Assembly: GCA_964576075.1 (NCBI GenBank)
Contig: CAZNTX010000004.1
Location: forward strand, 1-64,000
DNA from: Thermohalobaculum sp964576075
GTDB lineage: Bacteria > Pseudomonadota > Alphaproteobacteria > Rhodobacterales > Rhodobacteraceae
Reading direction: 5' to 3'
Length of the DNA: 64,000 bases
Made by a program: the position numbers and the translations under genes. Position 1 is the stretch's first letter; each line of letters begins with the position of its first letter. Of this stretch, positions 8,549 through 16,550 are shown piece after piece. The notes below the pieces were generated by a model. The model was not told the DNA's origin, made no database searches, and worked only from the letters and a program-made list of their open reading frames with translations.

Positions 8549-9777
8549 GCGAGCTCTGCGAGGATCCGGGGGATCTTGCTCTTCACCTTGAAATAGCCCG
8601 CCGTGGCGTGGGGCCAGACGAGCCGGTCCCACTCGCGCCGGTGCTCGACGAGGGCGATCCCGGCGCGGGCGAGCGCGGCGGCTTCCCGGTCGAGCCGGTC
8701 CTTGACGGGGCCCGTGGGGACGAAGGGGGCGAGGATCTGGGCGGCGCCCACATCCCGGGCCCAGTCCGCGATGGCGCCGACCGGGGCGCCCGTGAGATCC
8801 GCGGCCTCCGGCGCGCCGGCCGCGCGCAGCCGCGCCGCTGCGTCGGCGAGCGCGCCGCGGTCGAACTCGGCCACCATCGGCGCCACCTCGCGGGGCGAGC
8901 GCCCCTCGCTCGCGGCGAGGGTGGCGACGCCCGCGAGATCGGCGCGGGCGAGGCCGAGGCGCTCCGGCGTGCAGTCGTCCTCGTGGACGAGGAGCGCCGT
9001 CGGCCGGCCGAGGCGCTCCTCCGCCGGCGCGCGCGGCGGTGCGGCCGGGGGGAGCGCGTCCGGCTCGGTCAGCGGCGCGGCCTCCTCGTCGAGGTCGCGG
9101 GCGTCCGGGGAAAACCGCCCACGGGTGAATTTCGCGATGTTCCAGGCCTTTGCCTGGTAGTTCTTGCCGCGGGTGTGGAGGCCCGCGACCCAGCGCCAGC
9201 CGAGCGTGTTGGAGGCCGGGCAGCCGTCGAGCAGGTGGCGCAGGAACACGTCCGCCCCGAGCCGCCAGGGCAGGCCGAGGGTGAAGATCCAGATCGAGGC
9301 GGCCCACATCCGCGCATGGTTGTGGAGATAGCCGGTCTCGACGAGCTCCTGCATCCAGGCGTCGAAGCAGTCGAGCCCGGTGCGCCCCTCCTCCGCCGCG
9401 GCGAGGCGGCGGGCGAGGCCGCGGCTCTCGGCGACCTCCTGGAGATCGCGGTCGAGCCCGCGGCGATAGGCGTCCCAGACCGTGGGCCGGCCCTCCAGCC
9501 AGCCGCGGAAATAGCTCCGCCAGAACACCTCCTGCACGAATTTCTCCGCCGCGGAGGGGGCGTGCCGGGCGAGCGCCGCCTCGACCAGCTCGCGCTCGGA
9601 GACGAGGCGGCGGCGGACCCAGGGAGAGAGGCAGGAGACGGCGGTGTGGGCGCCGGGGCCTTTGTCGTAGTTGCGCCCCTTGGCATAGGCCGAGCCCATG
9701 CGCGGCGCGAAGGCCTCGAGCCGGGCGAGGCCGGCCTCGCGCGTCGGCGTCCAGTGGGGCGCGGGGGGCATGTCCAT
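8542..9777 (-). CDS. Photolyase/cryptochrome-like flavoprotein, apparently circularly permuted
   Basis: A 411-residue protein whose N-terminal 230 residues match the FAD-binding domain of photolyases and cryptochromes: LSPWVRRRLVSE, FVQEVFWRSYFRGWL, a GRTGLDCFDAWMQEL motif, TGYLHNHARMWAAS and SNTLGWRWVAG. The usual N-terminal Rossmann-like antenna domain is missing from the front. The C-terminal 150 residues (LLVHEDDCTPERL through ATAGYFKVKSKIPRIL) instead read like that domain, as though the order were swapped. GAGG lies 6 bases before the ATG at 9777. It is the last gene of a three-gene operon with DUF427 and a methyltransferase-like protein. Light sensing or repair is inferred, not shown. 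Confidence 0.82.
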   Translation of the reverse strand: MDMPPAPHWTPTREAGLARLEAFAPRMGSAYAKGRNYDKGPGAHTAVSCLSPWVRRRLVSERELVEAALARHAPSAAEKFVQEVFWRSYFRGWLEGRPTVWDAYRRGLDRDLQEVAESRGLARRLAAAEEGRTGLDCFDAWMQELVETGYLHNHARMWAASIWIFTLGLPWRLGADVFLRHLLDGCPASNTLGWRWVAGLHTRGKNYQAKAWNIAKFTRGRFSPDARDLDEEAAPLTEPDALPPAAPPRAPAEERLGRPTALLVHEDDCTPERLGLARADLAGVATLAASEGRSPREVAPMVAEFDRGALADAAARLRAAGAPEAADLTGAPVGAIADWARDVGAAQILAPFVPTGPVKDRLDREAAALARAGIALVEHRREWDRLVWPHATAGYFKVKSKIPRILAELAL

Positions 9778-9785
9778 CGCGGGCC

Positions 9786-10256
9786 TCACCAATGTCCTGT
9801 GCCGGGGGCGCCCTTGAAAGGGCCGGCGATCTTGGCGGTGATCCAGCCGCCGTAGAAATCCCCCTCCTGCGCGGCGACCCGCTCCGCGCCGACCCAGGCC
9901 TCGTCGACCCGGCTGGCGTAGAAGGCGAAATGCCCCTCGATCGCGGCATAGGGCGCGGCGATCTCCGGATAGCACCAGGCGGCGCGGCGCGAGACCCGCC
10001 CGCCGGCCGCGACCGAGAAATAGCGCGCCGGACCTTTCCACTCGCAGAAGCTCGCGCCGGCATCGGGGGTGAGCGCGGTGATCGCCACGTCCTCGGGCGG
10101 GAAATAGTAGACCGGCGGGTGGGAGGTCTCGAGCACCCGGTGGCCTTGCGCCGTCTCCGCCACCACCTGCCCGGCGAAGACGACGCGCAGCCGCTCGGCC
10201 ACCGCCTCGAGCCGGGGCGGGCGGGGATAGTCCCAGACGCTCTCCCGCCCGCTCAT
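9786..10256 (-). CDS. DUF427 domain protein
   Basis: A 156-residue protein of the DUF427 family (beta-tent fold), recognised by YFPPEDVAITALTPDAGASFCEWKGPARYFSVAAG and the ending AWCYPEIAAPYAAIEGHFAFYASRVDEAWV (both split here by normal variation). The family function is unknown. Its ATG overlaps the stop of the upstream methyltransferase-like gene (ATGA at 10253-10256), and the photolyase-like gene starts 8 bases after its stop, so the three are very likely one transcript. Confidence 0.85.
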   Translation of the reverse strand: MSGRESVWDYPRPPRLEAVAERLRVVFAGQVVAETAQGHRVLETSHPPVYYFPPEDVAITALTPDAGASFCEWKGPARYFSVAAGGRVSRRAAWCYPEIAAPYAAIEGHFAFYASRVDEAWVGAERVAAQEGDFYGGWITAKIAGPFKGAPGTGHW

Positions 10257-11002
10257 CGCCGCGCCTCCCCGGCCCCGCGCGGCACCGGCAGCCAATAGGG
10301 CACGCGCGCGCGATAGGCCTCGAACCGCGCCCCGAAGATCCGGGCGAAGCGGCGCTCCTTGAAGAGCGGGCCGATCAGGCAATAGGCGGTGAGGGCGAGC
10401 GCCAGCACCAGTTGATCCGGCGTCCAGACCGGCACGGTCCAGAGCGTCAGCGCGAAGGAGACGTAGATCGGCTGGCGCACATAGCGGAAGAGCCCGGTCT
10501 CCGGCATGTCCGGGAAGACCGGCCGCACCCCCCGCAGGAGCGAGGACCAGCCGAGGAGGCCCGACTGCACCTCCGCGCCCGCATCGAAGGACGCCTTCAT
10601 CAGCAGCAGCCAGGAGAGCCCGTAGAGCCCCGTGAGCGCCCAGAGCGCCGGGCCCTCCGCCTCCCACCAGATCACGCCCGAGGGGGTCCAGAGCGCAAAC
10701 AGCGCGAGAAGCTGCGCCGAGGCGAGGATCACATAGGTGGTGGTCGCGAGCGTCTCCCCGTGCGGGCGCGGCGCGAGCCGGGCGAGAAGGCGCCGCCCGG
10801 GTCCGGAGAGCATCAGCGAATGGCCGAGCGGGAACTGCAGCAGCAACAGCGCATTGGCGAGCCAGGCCCAGGGCGCGGGCAGATCGCCGAGGCTCCGGCT
10901 CATGCCGAAATACATCATGGAGATCATCGCGGCGACCGCGACGAGGAAGAGCCCGTGGCAGAGGGCGCCATAGGCGAGGGCGATCAGATGGCGGCGGGTC
11001 AT
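10253..11002 (-). CDS. Integral-membrane methyltransferase-like protein (ICMT/NnrU type)
   Basis: A 249-residue membrane protein with about six hydrophobic segments. The C-terminal pattern FRYVRQPIYVSFALTLW followed later by KERRFARIFGARFEAYRARVPYW is the isoprenylcysteine carboxyl methyltransferase-like signature (RxPxY...E..F...Y..Y...V). Such proteins methylate small or lipid substrates with S-adenosylmethionine; the substrate here is unknown. AAGGAG precedes the ATG at 11002. It heads the operon with DUF427 and the photolyase-like gene. Confidence 0.8.
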   Translation of the reverse strand: MTRRHLIALAYGALCHGLFLVAVAAMISMMYFGMSRSLGDLPAPWAWLANALLLLQFPLGHSLMLSGPGRRLLARLAPRPHGETLATTTYVILASAQLLALFALWTPSGVIWWEAEGPALWALTGLYGLSWLLLMKASFDAGAEVQSGLLGWSSLLRGVRPVFPDMPETGLFRYVRQPIYVSFALTLWTVPVWTPDQLVLALALTAYCLIGPLFKERRFARIFGARFEAYRARVPYWLPVPRGAGEARR

Positions 11003-11136
11003 GGCGTCTCCTTCGCTCGGAGCGGGAGCTATGGCCGGCGGCGCGGCTGTCCAGCGCGGGCCCGCCGGGCGGGCTGGTCTGCCGCAGGGCGCGCCCCCAT
11101 ATGCGGGGCTCCCGTTCTTAGGCCAAGGAGCCCGGC

Positions 11137-11778
11137 ATGACCGCCCTCCCCCGGCGCCTCGGCGCCCTCGCCCTCACCCTCGCGCTCGGCGCCTGCTCGG
11201 TCTTCGGCGGACAGGCGGCGGAGGAGCCGCCCTTCGAGACGCGGCTCTCCGAGCCCCCGTTCGAGATCCGCGCCTATCCCCCGATCGCCGTCGCTCGGAC
11301 CGTGGCGGAGGGCTCGCGCGGGGCGGCGACGCGCGAGGGCTTTGGCCGGCTCTTCGACTACATCTCCGGGGCGAACACCGGCCGCCGGGAGATCGCCATG
11401 ACCGCCCCCGTGGTGACCGAAGCCGCGGGCGAGGAGATCGCCATGACGGCCCCCGTGGTGACGGAGGAGGCGGCCGGGGGCTGGGCCGTCGCCTTCGTGC
11501 TGCCGGAGGGGATGACGGCGGCCTCCGCCCCGGCGCCGACCGACCCGAAGGTGGAGATCGCGGAGATCCCGGCGCGCGAGGTGGCGGTGGTGCGCTTCTC
11601 CGGCTTCTTCAGCGCGGAGAACATCGCCGAGGCGCGGGCCGATCTGGCGGGCTGGCTCGAGAGGACCGGCCGCGCCCATGCGGGCGACTGGCAGGCGGCG
11701 GGCTACAATCCGCCCTGGACGCTGCCCTGGCTCAGGCGCAACGAGGTCTGGGTCACGCTCGCAGGGGCCGGGCGCTGA
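11137..11778 (+). CDS. SOUL-family heme-binding lipoprotein
   Basis: A 213-residue protein with a lipoprotein signal (LALGAC) and a SOUL/HBP domain: FETRLSEPPFEIRAYPPIAVART near the start, GFGRLFDYISGANTGRREIAMTAPV in the middle, and YNPPWTLPWLRRNEVWV at the end. SOUL proteins bind heme or tetrapyrroles. The conserved IAMTAPV motif occurs twice, 15 residues apart, because of a DNA duplication at 11389-11466. AAGGAG lies 6 bases before the ATG. Divergent from the methyltransferase-like operon, with about 130 bases between. Confidence 0.88.
   Translation: MTALPRRLGALALTLALGACSVFGGQAAEEPPFETRLSEPPFEIRAYPPIAVARTVAEGSRGAATREGFGRLFDYISGANTGRREIAMTAPVVTEAAGEEIAMTAPVVTEEAAGGWAVAFVLPEGMTAASAPAPTDPKVEIAEIPAREVAVVRFSGFFSAENIAEARADLAGWLERTGRAHAGDWQAAGYNPPWTLPWLRRNEVWVTLAGAGR
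11389..11466 (+). repeat. 45-bp-period direct repeat inside the SOUL gene
   Basis: Two 33-base copies (11389-11421 and 11434-11466) encode EIAMTAPVVTE twice, separated by four residues. They differ only at two third-codon positions. The second copy occupies part of the loop after the conserved motif. Confidence 0.8.
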
Positions 11779-11806
11779 TCCGCCGCGCTGGGGCGGCGGG
11801 CGCCGG

Positions 11807-12460
11807 TCAGTCGGACGAGAAGAGGCCGGAGAAGAAGCCGCCGCCCGTCTCCTCCTCGGCGGGCGCGGGCGCCGCGGCGGGCTCCGCCGGCGCCTTGGCG
11901 AGCATCACCGGCCGCGGCGTCGGCAGCGGGACCACGCCCTTGCGCGAGAGCACGATCTCCGCCTGGCCGAAGGCGCCCCCCTCCGCCTGGCCATGGAGCA
12001 GCCCGCCGCGGATCTCGTAGCGGCGGCTGACGATCCCGTGGGCGAAGCGCAGCGCCCCGTCCTCGCCGATCTGGCCGGTTCGCTTGAAGATCGTGGCGGG
12101 CTGGCGGAACTCCTCGGAGGGCGCGTGCATGTCGAGCATCTCCACGCGGCCGTCCTCGTGCACCGTGTGGATCAGCAGGTCGTGGCACCATTTGCCGTTC
12201 CAGACCCCGTTGCCCCACTCGCCGAGATAGGCGGCGTATTCCGCGGGGAGGCCGTCCGGCTCCTGGATCGGGACCTCCTTGAAGAGATCGACCGTGTAGC
12301 AGCCCGGCTGGCGCAGATGGGAGACGTCGTCGGGTGCTGCCTGCGCCGTCGGGGCCTCCTTCTCGGCCATCAGGCAGCCGGAGAGCCCCCCGGTCAGCCC
12401 CATCGCCAGTACCGCCGCCATCGCCGCCGCCCGGCGGCCCTTGCCCGTCGCCTCGTGCAT
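11807..12460 (-). CDS. Hypothetical lipoprotein
   Basis: A 217-residue protein with a lipoprotein signal (GLTGGLSGC, Cys about residue 29). The mature part has a compact region with CYTVDLFKEVPIQEPDGLPAEYAAYLGEW and a WNGKWCHDLLIH stretch, and ends in an Ala/Pro/Glu-rich tail followed by GGGFFSGLFSSD. I do not recognise a named family. It follows glmS by 47 bases in the same direction and may be co-transcribed. Only a weak GGGA lies upstream of the ATG at 12460. Confidence 0.7.
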   Translation of the reverse strand: MHEATGKGRRAAAMAAVLAMGLTGGLSGCLMAEKEAPTAQAAPDDVSHLRQPGCYTVDLFKEVPIQEPDGLPAEYAAYLGEWGNGVWNGKWCHDLLIHTVHEDGRVEMLDMHAPSEEFRQPATIFKRTGQIGEDGALRFAHGIVSRRYEIRGGLLHGQAEGGAFGQAEIVLSRKGVVPLPTPRPVMLAKAPAEPAAAPAPAEEETGGGFFSGLFSSD

Positions 12461-12507
12461 CTCGCATCGTCCCTTGCCGCGGCGCTCCGGCCGCCTGTGG
12501 GGCGACA

Positions 12508-14331
12508 CTACTCCACGGTGACGGATTTGGCGAGATTGCGCGGTTGGTCCACATCGGTCCCGCGCGCGAGCGCCGCATGATAGGCGAGGAGCTGGACCGG
12601 GAGCGCGTAGAGGATGGGGGCGAGCTCCGGCGCGACCTCGGGCAGGACGATCCGCTCCCAGGCCGCATCGCCCGCCGCCGCGTCGCCCGCCGCGTCGGTC
12701 AGCAACAGCACCCGGGCGCCGCGGGCCATCACCTCCTGCATGTTGGAGACGGTCTTGCCGAAGAGCGGGTCCGAGGGGGCGGCGACGACCACCGGCACCC
12801 CTTCGTCGATCAGCGCGATGGGGCCGTGCTTGAGCTCGCCCGAGGCGTAGCCCTCGGCATGGATATAGGAGATCTCCTTGAGCTTGAGCGCGCCTTCGAG
12901 GGCGATCGGATACATCCGGCCGCGGCCGAGATAGAGCACGTCGCGGGCATGGGCGACGTCCTGCGCGGCGGCGGCGACCCGGTCCTCCAGGCGGAGCGTC
13001 TCGGCCATCAGGCGGGGCAGGTCGAGCAGGGCCGCGACGAGGCGCGCCTCCTCCTCCGCGCCGAGGCGCCCGCGGGCGCGGCCCGCGAGGATCGCGAGGG
13101 TCGCGAGGGTCGCGAGCTGGCAGGTGAAGGCCTTGGTGGAGGCCACCCCGATCTCGGGGCCTGCGAGGATCGGCAAGGCGAGGCCCACCTCGCGCGCGAT
13201 CGAGCTCTCGGTGACGTTGACCACCCCGATGGTGGCGGCGAGACGGCCAGAGACGTGGCGGAGCGCGGCGAGCGTGTCCGCCGTCTCGCCCGATTGGGAG
13301 ATGAAGATCGCCGCCTCCCGCCCGTCGAGCGGCGCGTCGCGGTAGCGGAACTCCGAGGCGATGTCGAGCTCGCAGGGCAGCCCCGCGATCTGCTCGAACC
13401 AGTATTTCGCCACATGGCCGGCATAGCTCGCCGTGCCGCAGCCGATGAGGAAGAGCCGCGAGACCGAGGGCCAGTCCACCGCCTCGGCCGGGGACTGCAC
13501 GCGGGCCCGGTCGACCGAGACATACCGCGCCAGCACCCGGCCGACGACGCTCGGCTGCTCGTGGATCTCCTTGGCCATGAAATGGCGGTGGCGGCCCTTC
13601 TCGACGAGGGTGTTCTCGACCGAGACCGACCGCGTCTCGCGCACCACCTCCCGCCCCTCGGCGTCGAAGATCCTGGCGCCTGCGCGGGTGAGGACGGCAT
13701 GGTCGCCCTCCTCGAGATAGGTGACGCGCCCGGTCATCGGGGAGAGGGCGAGCGCGTCGGAGCCGACATACATCTCGTCCTCCCCCCAGCCGATGGCGAG
13801 GGGGCTGCCATGGCGGGCGACGATCATGAGGTCCGGCTCGCCCTCGAAGAGAAAGGCGAGGGCGAAGGCCCCCTCGATCGCCGCGAGCGCCGCGCGGGCG
13901 GCCTCGAGCGGGGGCGCGCCGCGGGCGAGGGCGCGCTCGGCGAGGCGGGCGACGACCTCGGTGTCGGTCTCGGTCTCGCAGGGGAAGCCGTCCGCGGCGA
14001 GGGCGGCGCGCAGCTCCTGGAAATTCTCGATGATGCCGTTGTGCACCACATGGACGGGGCCGGCGGCATGGGGATGCGCGTTCTCGACGGTGGGGGCCCC
14101 ATGCGTCGCCCAGCGGGTGTGGCCGATGCCGACGGTCCCGCGGGCGGGCTCGCGCGCGACGAGGCGGACGAGCTCGGCGAGCTTGCCGACGGCGCGCCGG
14201 CGCACCGCGCGGCCGTTCTCGAGCGTGGTGAGCCCGGCGCTGTCGTAGCCGCGATATTCGAGGCGGCGGAGCGCGTCGAGGAGCCGGGGGGCCGCCTCGA
14301 GCTGGCCGAGCACGCCGACGATGCCGCACAT
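12508..14331 (-). CDS. glmS: Glutamine-fructose-6-phosphate aminotransferase (isomerizing)
   Basis: A 607-residue cytosolic enzyme that makes glucosamine-6-phosphate from fructose-6-phosphate and glutamine, the first step to UDP-GlcNAc. Cys2 of MCGIVGVLG is the glutaminase nucleophile. The glutaminase domain (1-240) has RWATHGAP and HNGIIENF motifs, and two SIS domains follow, with ISQSGETADT and STKAFTCQL. It ends in the family-typical NLAKSVTVE. GAGGAG precedes the ATG, and the gene starts 11 bases after glmU stops, so the pair is an operon. No glmS ribozyme is visible; that element belongs to Gram-positive bacteria. Confidence 0.96.
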   Translation of the reverse strand: MCGIVGVLGQLEAAPRLLDALRRLEYRGYDSAGLTTLENGRAVRRRAVGKLAELVRLVAREPARGTVGIGHTRWATHGAPTVENAHPHAAGPVHVVHNGIIENFQELRAALAADGFPCETETDTEVVARLAERALARGAPPLEAARAALAAIEGAFALAFLFEGEPDLMIVARHGSPLAIGWGEDEMYVGSDALALSPMTGRVTYLEEGDHAVLTRAGARIFDAEGREVVRETRSVSVENTLVEKGRHRHFMAKEIHEQPSVVGRVLARYVSVDRARVQSPAEAVDWPSVSRLFLIGCGTASYAGHVAKYWFEQIAGLPCELDIASEFRYRDAPLDGREAAIFISQSGETADTLAALRHVSGRLAATIGVVNVTESSIAREVGLALPILAGPEIGVASTKAFTCQLATLATLAILAGRARGRLGAEEEARLVAALLDLPRLMAETLRLEDRVAAAAQDVAHARDVLYLGRGRMYPIALEGALKLKEISYIHAEGYASGELKHGPIALIDEGVPVVVAAPSDPLFGKTVSNMQEVMARGARVLLLTDAAGDAAAGDAAWERIVLPEVAPELAPILYALPVQLLAYHAALARGTDVDQPRNLAKSVTVE

Positions 14332-14342
14332 TGTGGGTCTCC

Positions 14343-15737
14343 TCAGTCCTTCTTGGCGGCCTTGGCGGCCTTGCGGGCGGCGAGCACGTCGCGCAGCCTG
14401 GCGGCGGCGCCCTCGCGGTTTTTCTGGGGCGTGCGGGCGATGGCGAGCGCATCGGCGGGGACGCTCTGGGTGACCACGGTGCCGGTCGCCACATAGGCGC
14501 CGGGGCCGACGGAGACGGGGGCCACGAGCGCCGAGTTGGTGCCGACGAAGGCGCCCGCGCCGATCTCGGTGCGGTGCTTGTCGACCCCGTCGTAATTGCA
14601 GGTGATGGTGCCGGCGCCGATATTGGCCCCCGCCCCCACGCTCGCATCGCCGAGATAGGCGAGGTGGTTGGCCTTCGCCCCCTCCCCCATCTCCGCGTTC
14701 TTGAGCTCGACGAAATTGCCGATGCGGGCGGCCGCGCCGAGCCGGGTGCCGGGGCGCAGCCGCGCATAGGGGCCGACGACGGCGCCCGGGCCGATCTCCG
14801 CCCCCTCGAGATGGGAGAAGGCGCGGATCGCCGCCCCCTCCGCCACGCGCACGCCGGGGCCGAAGACCACATGGGGCTCGACGGTCACGTCCTCGCCGAG
14901 CACCGTGTCGTGGGAGAGAAAGACCGTCTCCGGGGCCTGCAGCGTCGCCCCCGCGGCCATGGCGGCGGCGCGGGCGCGGGCCTGGAAGGCGGCCTCCGCG
15001 GCGGCGAGCTGGGCGCGGTCGTTGACGCCGAGGGTCTCCGCCTCCTCGCAGCGCACGATGCCGGCGGTCAGCCCCTCGGACCGGGCGAGGGCGACCGCGT
15101 CCGTCAGGTAATACTCGCCCTGGGCGTTGTCCGTGCCGAGGCGGGCGAGGAGGGCGACGAGCGTCGCGCAATCGCCGGCCATGACGCCGGAATTGCACAA
15201 ACCGATGGCGAGCTCGGCCTCGGTCGCGTCCTTGGCCTCGACGATGCGCTCGAGCGCGCCGCCCGGCGCGGTGACGAGCCGCCCGTAGCGCCCGGGCACC
15301 GCCGCCTCGAAGCCGAGGACGACGAGATCGTGCTCGGCGCGCGCGGCGCAGAGGCGCGCGAGCGTCTCGGGGCGGACGAAGGGCGTGTCGCCGAAGAGGA
15401 CGAGGAGATCGCCCTCGAACCCCGCGAGCGCCTCCGCCGCGGCGAGAACGGCATGGCCCGTGCCGAGCTGCGCCTCCTGCAGGCAGACCGCGGCGCCGGG
15501 GCAGACCGCCCGCGCCGCCTCGCCCACAGCCTCCGCCACGTGGCCGACCACCACCGCCACCCGCGCGGGCGCGAGCGCCATCGCGGCGGCCATCGCATGG
15601 GCCAGCAGCGGCAGCCCGCCCACGGGATGCAACACCTTGGGCAGCCGGGAGCGCATCCGCGTCCCCTTCCCCGCTGCCAGAATCACCGCGGCCACCGGCC
15701 GCTCGCGGCTTTCTGCCGCCTTCGCCTGCTCGATCAT
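14343..15737 (-). CDS. glmU: Bifunctional GlcNAc-1-P uridyltransferase / GlcN-1-P acetyltransferase
   Basis: A 464-residue bifunctional enzyme that acetylates glucosamine-1-phosphate and couples it to UTP to give UDP-GlcNAc for peptidoglycan and LPS. The N-terminal pyrophosphorylase has AAGKGTRMRSRLPKVLHP, QLGTGHAV and LFGDTPF. The C-terminal half is a left-handed beta-helix of hexapeptide repeats with NFVELKNAEMG, YLGDASVGAGANIGAG and TITCNYDGVDKHRTEIG. The start at 15737 gives the usual N-terminus; an upstream in-frame ATG at 15785 with a modest AGG site would add 16 residues and cannot be excluded. Divergent from gph. Confidence 0.94.
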   Translation of the reverse strand: MIEQAKAAESRERPVAAVILAAGKGTRMRSRLPKVLHPVGGLPLLAHAMAAAMALAPARVAVVVGHVAEAVGEAARAVCPGAAVCLQEAQLGTGHAVLAAAEALAGFEGDLLVLFGDTPFVRPETLARLCAARAEHDLVVLGFEAAVPGRYGRLVTAPGGALERIVEAKDATEAELAIGLCNSGVMAGDCATLVALLARLGTDNAQGEYYLTDAVALARSEGLTAGIVRCEEAETLGVNDRAQLAAAEAAFQARARAAAMAAGATLQAPETVFLSHDTVLGEDVTVEPHVVFGPGVRVAEGAAIRAFSHLEGAEIGPGAVVGPYARLRPGTRLGAAARIGNFVELKNAEMGEGAKANHLAYLGDASVGAGANIGAGTITCNYDGVDKHRTEIGAGAFVGTNSALVAPVSVGPGAYVATGTVVTQSVPADALAIARTPQKNREGAAARLRDVLAARKAAKAAKKD

Positions 15738-15869
15738 GGCGCCCGTATACCGCGGCGCATCGACCCCAGGAAGCGCGCCGTCCATCAGAACCTGTTACAA
15801 AAGATTGCCGAGCTCGATTAAGAGAGCGTGAACGGCCGGGGCATCCCGGCGACGAACCAGGGAGGCCCC

Positions 15870-16547
15870 ATGCGCGGCGCGATCTTCGACCTCGACGGCA
15901 CCCTCGCCGACACCGCGGGCGACCTGCTCGCCGCCGCCAACGCCGCCCTCGCCCCACGCGGCCTGCCGCTCCTCGACCCGGAGGCCGACAAGCCCTATGC
16001 CGGGCGCGGCGGGCGCGAGATGATCCGCCGCTCCCTCGCCCTGGCCGGGCGCGACCCGCTCGGCGCCGAGGAGACGGCGCTGACGGACGCGATCTATCCA
16101 GAGCTCCTCACCGCCTACGAATCGCGCATCGCCGAGGAGACGCGGCTCTTCGACGGGGTCGAGACCTGCATCGAGGCGCTCCTCGTCTCCGGCTGGAAGG
16201 TGGGCGTCTGCACCAACAAGCCCGAGCGGCTGGCCCTCATCCTGCTCGAGCGGCTCGGCGTGCTCGGCAGCTTCGGCGCGGTGCTCGGCGCCGACACCCT
16301 GCCCGTGCGCAAGCCGGACCCCGAGCATTTCCGCGAGACCTGCCGGCGGATCGGCGCGGACCCCGCGCGCTCGGTGATGCTCGGCGACACGCGGACCGAT
16401 CTCGACACCGCCCGCGCCGCCGGCGTGCCGGTGATCCTCACCTCCTTCGGCTTCGCGGCAGAGCCGATGGACGTCCTCGCCCCGGACCACGTCATCGCCC
16501 ATTACCGCGAGGCGGCCGAGGCGCTCGAACGGCTGATGCCGCTCTGA
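15870..16547 (+). CDS. gph: HAD-superfamily phosphoglycolate phosphatase
   Basis: A 225-residue HAD phosphatase that probably removes phosphate from 2-phosphoglycolate. The nucleophile aspartates are Asp7 and Asp9 in FDLDGTLADT. Motif II is the Thr of VGVCTNKP, motif III the Lys of RKPDPEHF, and motif IV MLGDTRTDLDTA. A helical cap of the C1 type lies between residues 15 and 85. GGGAGG lies 5 bases before the ATG at 15870. Related family members act on other small phosphates, so the substrate is inferred. Confidence 0.85.
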   Translation: MRGAIFDLDGTLADTAGDLLAAANAALAPRGLPLLDPEADKPYAGRGGREMIRRSLALAGRDPLGAEETALTDAIYPELLTAYESRIAEETRLFDGVETCIEALLVSGWKVGVCTNKPERLALILLERLGVLGSFGAVLGADTLPVRKPDPEHFRETCRRIGADPARSVMLGDTRTDLDTARAAGVPVILTSFGFAAEPMDVLAPDHVIAHYREAAEALERLMPL

Positions 16548-16550
16548 GCC

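Noticed and set aside
12508..14331. A glmS ribozyme in the glmS leader.
   Set aside because: Only 11 bases separate glmU and glmS, too short for the ribozyme, which is also confined to Gram-positive lineages.
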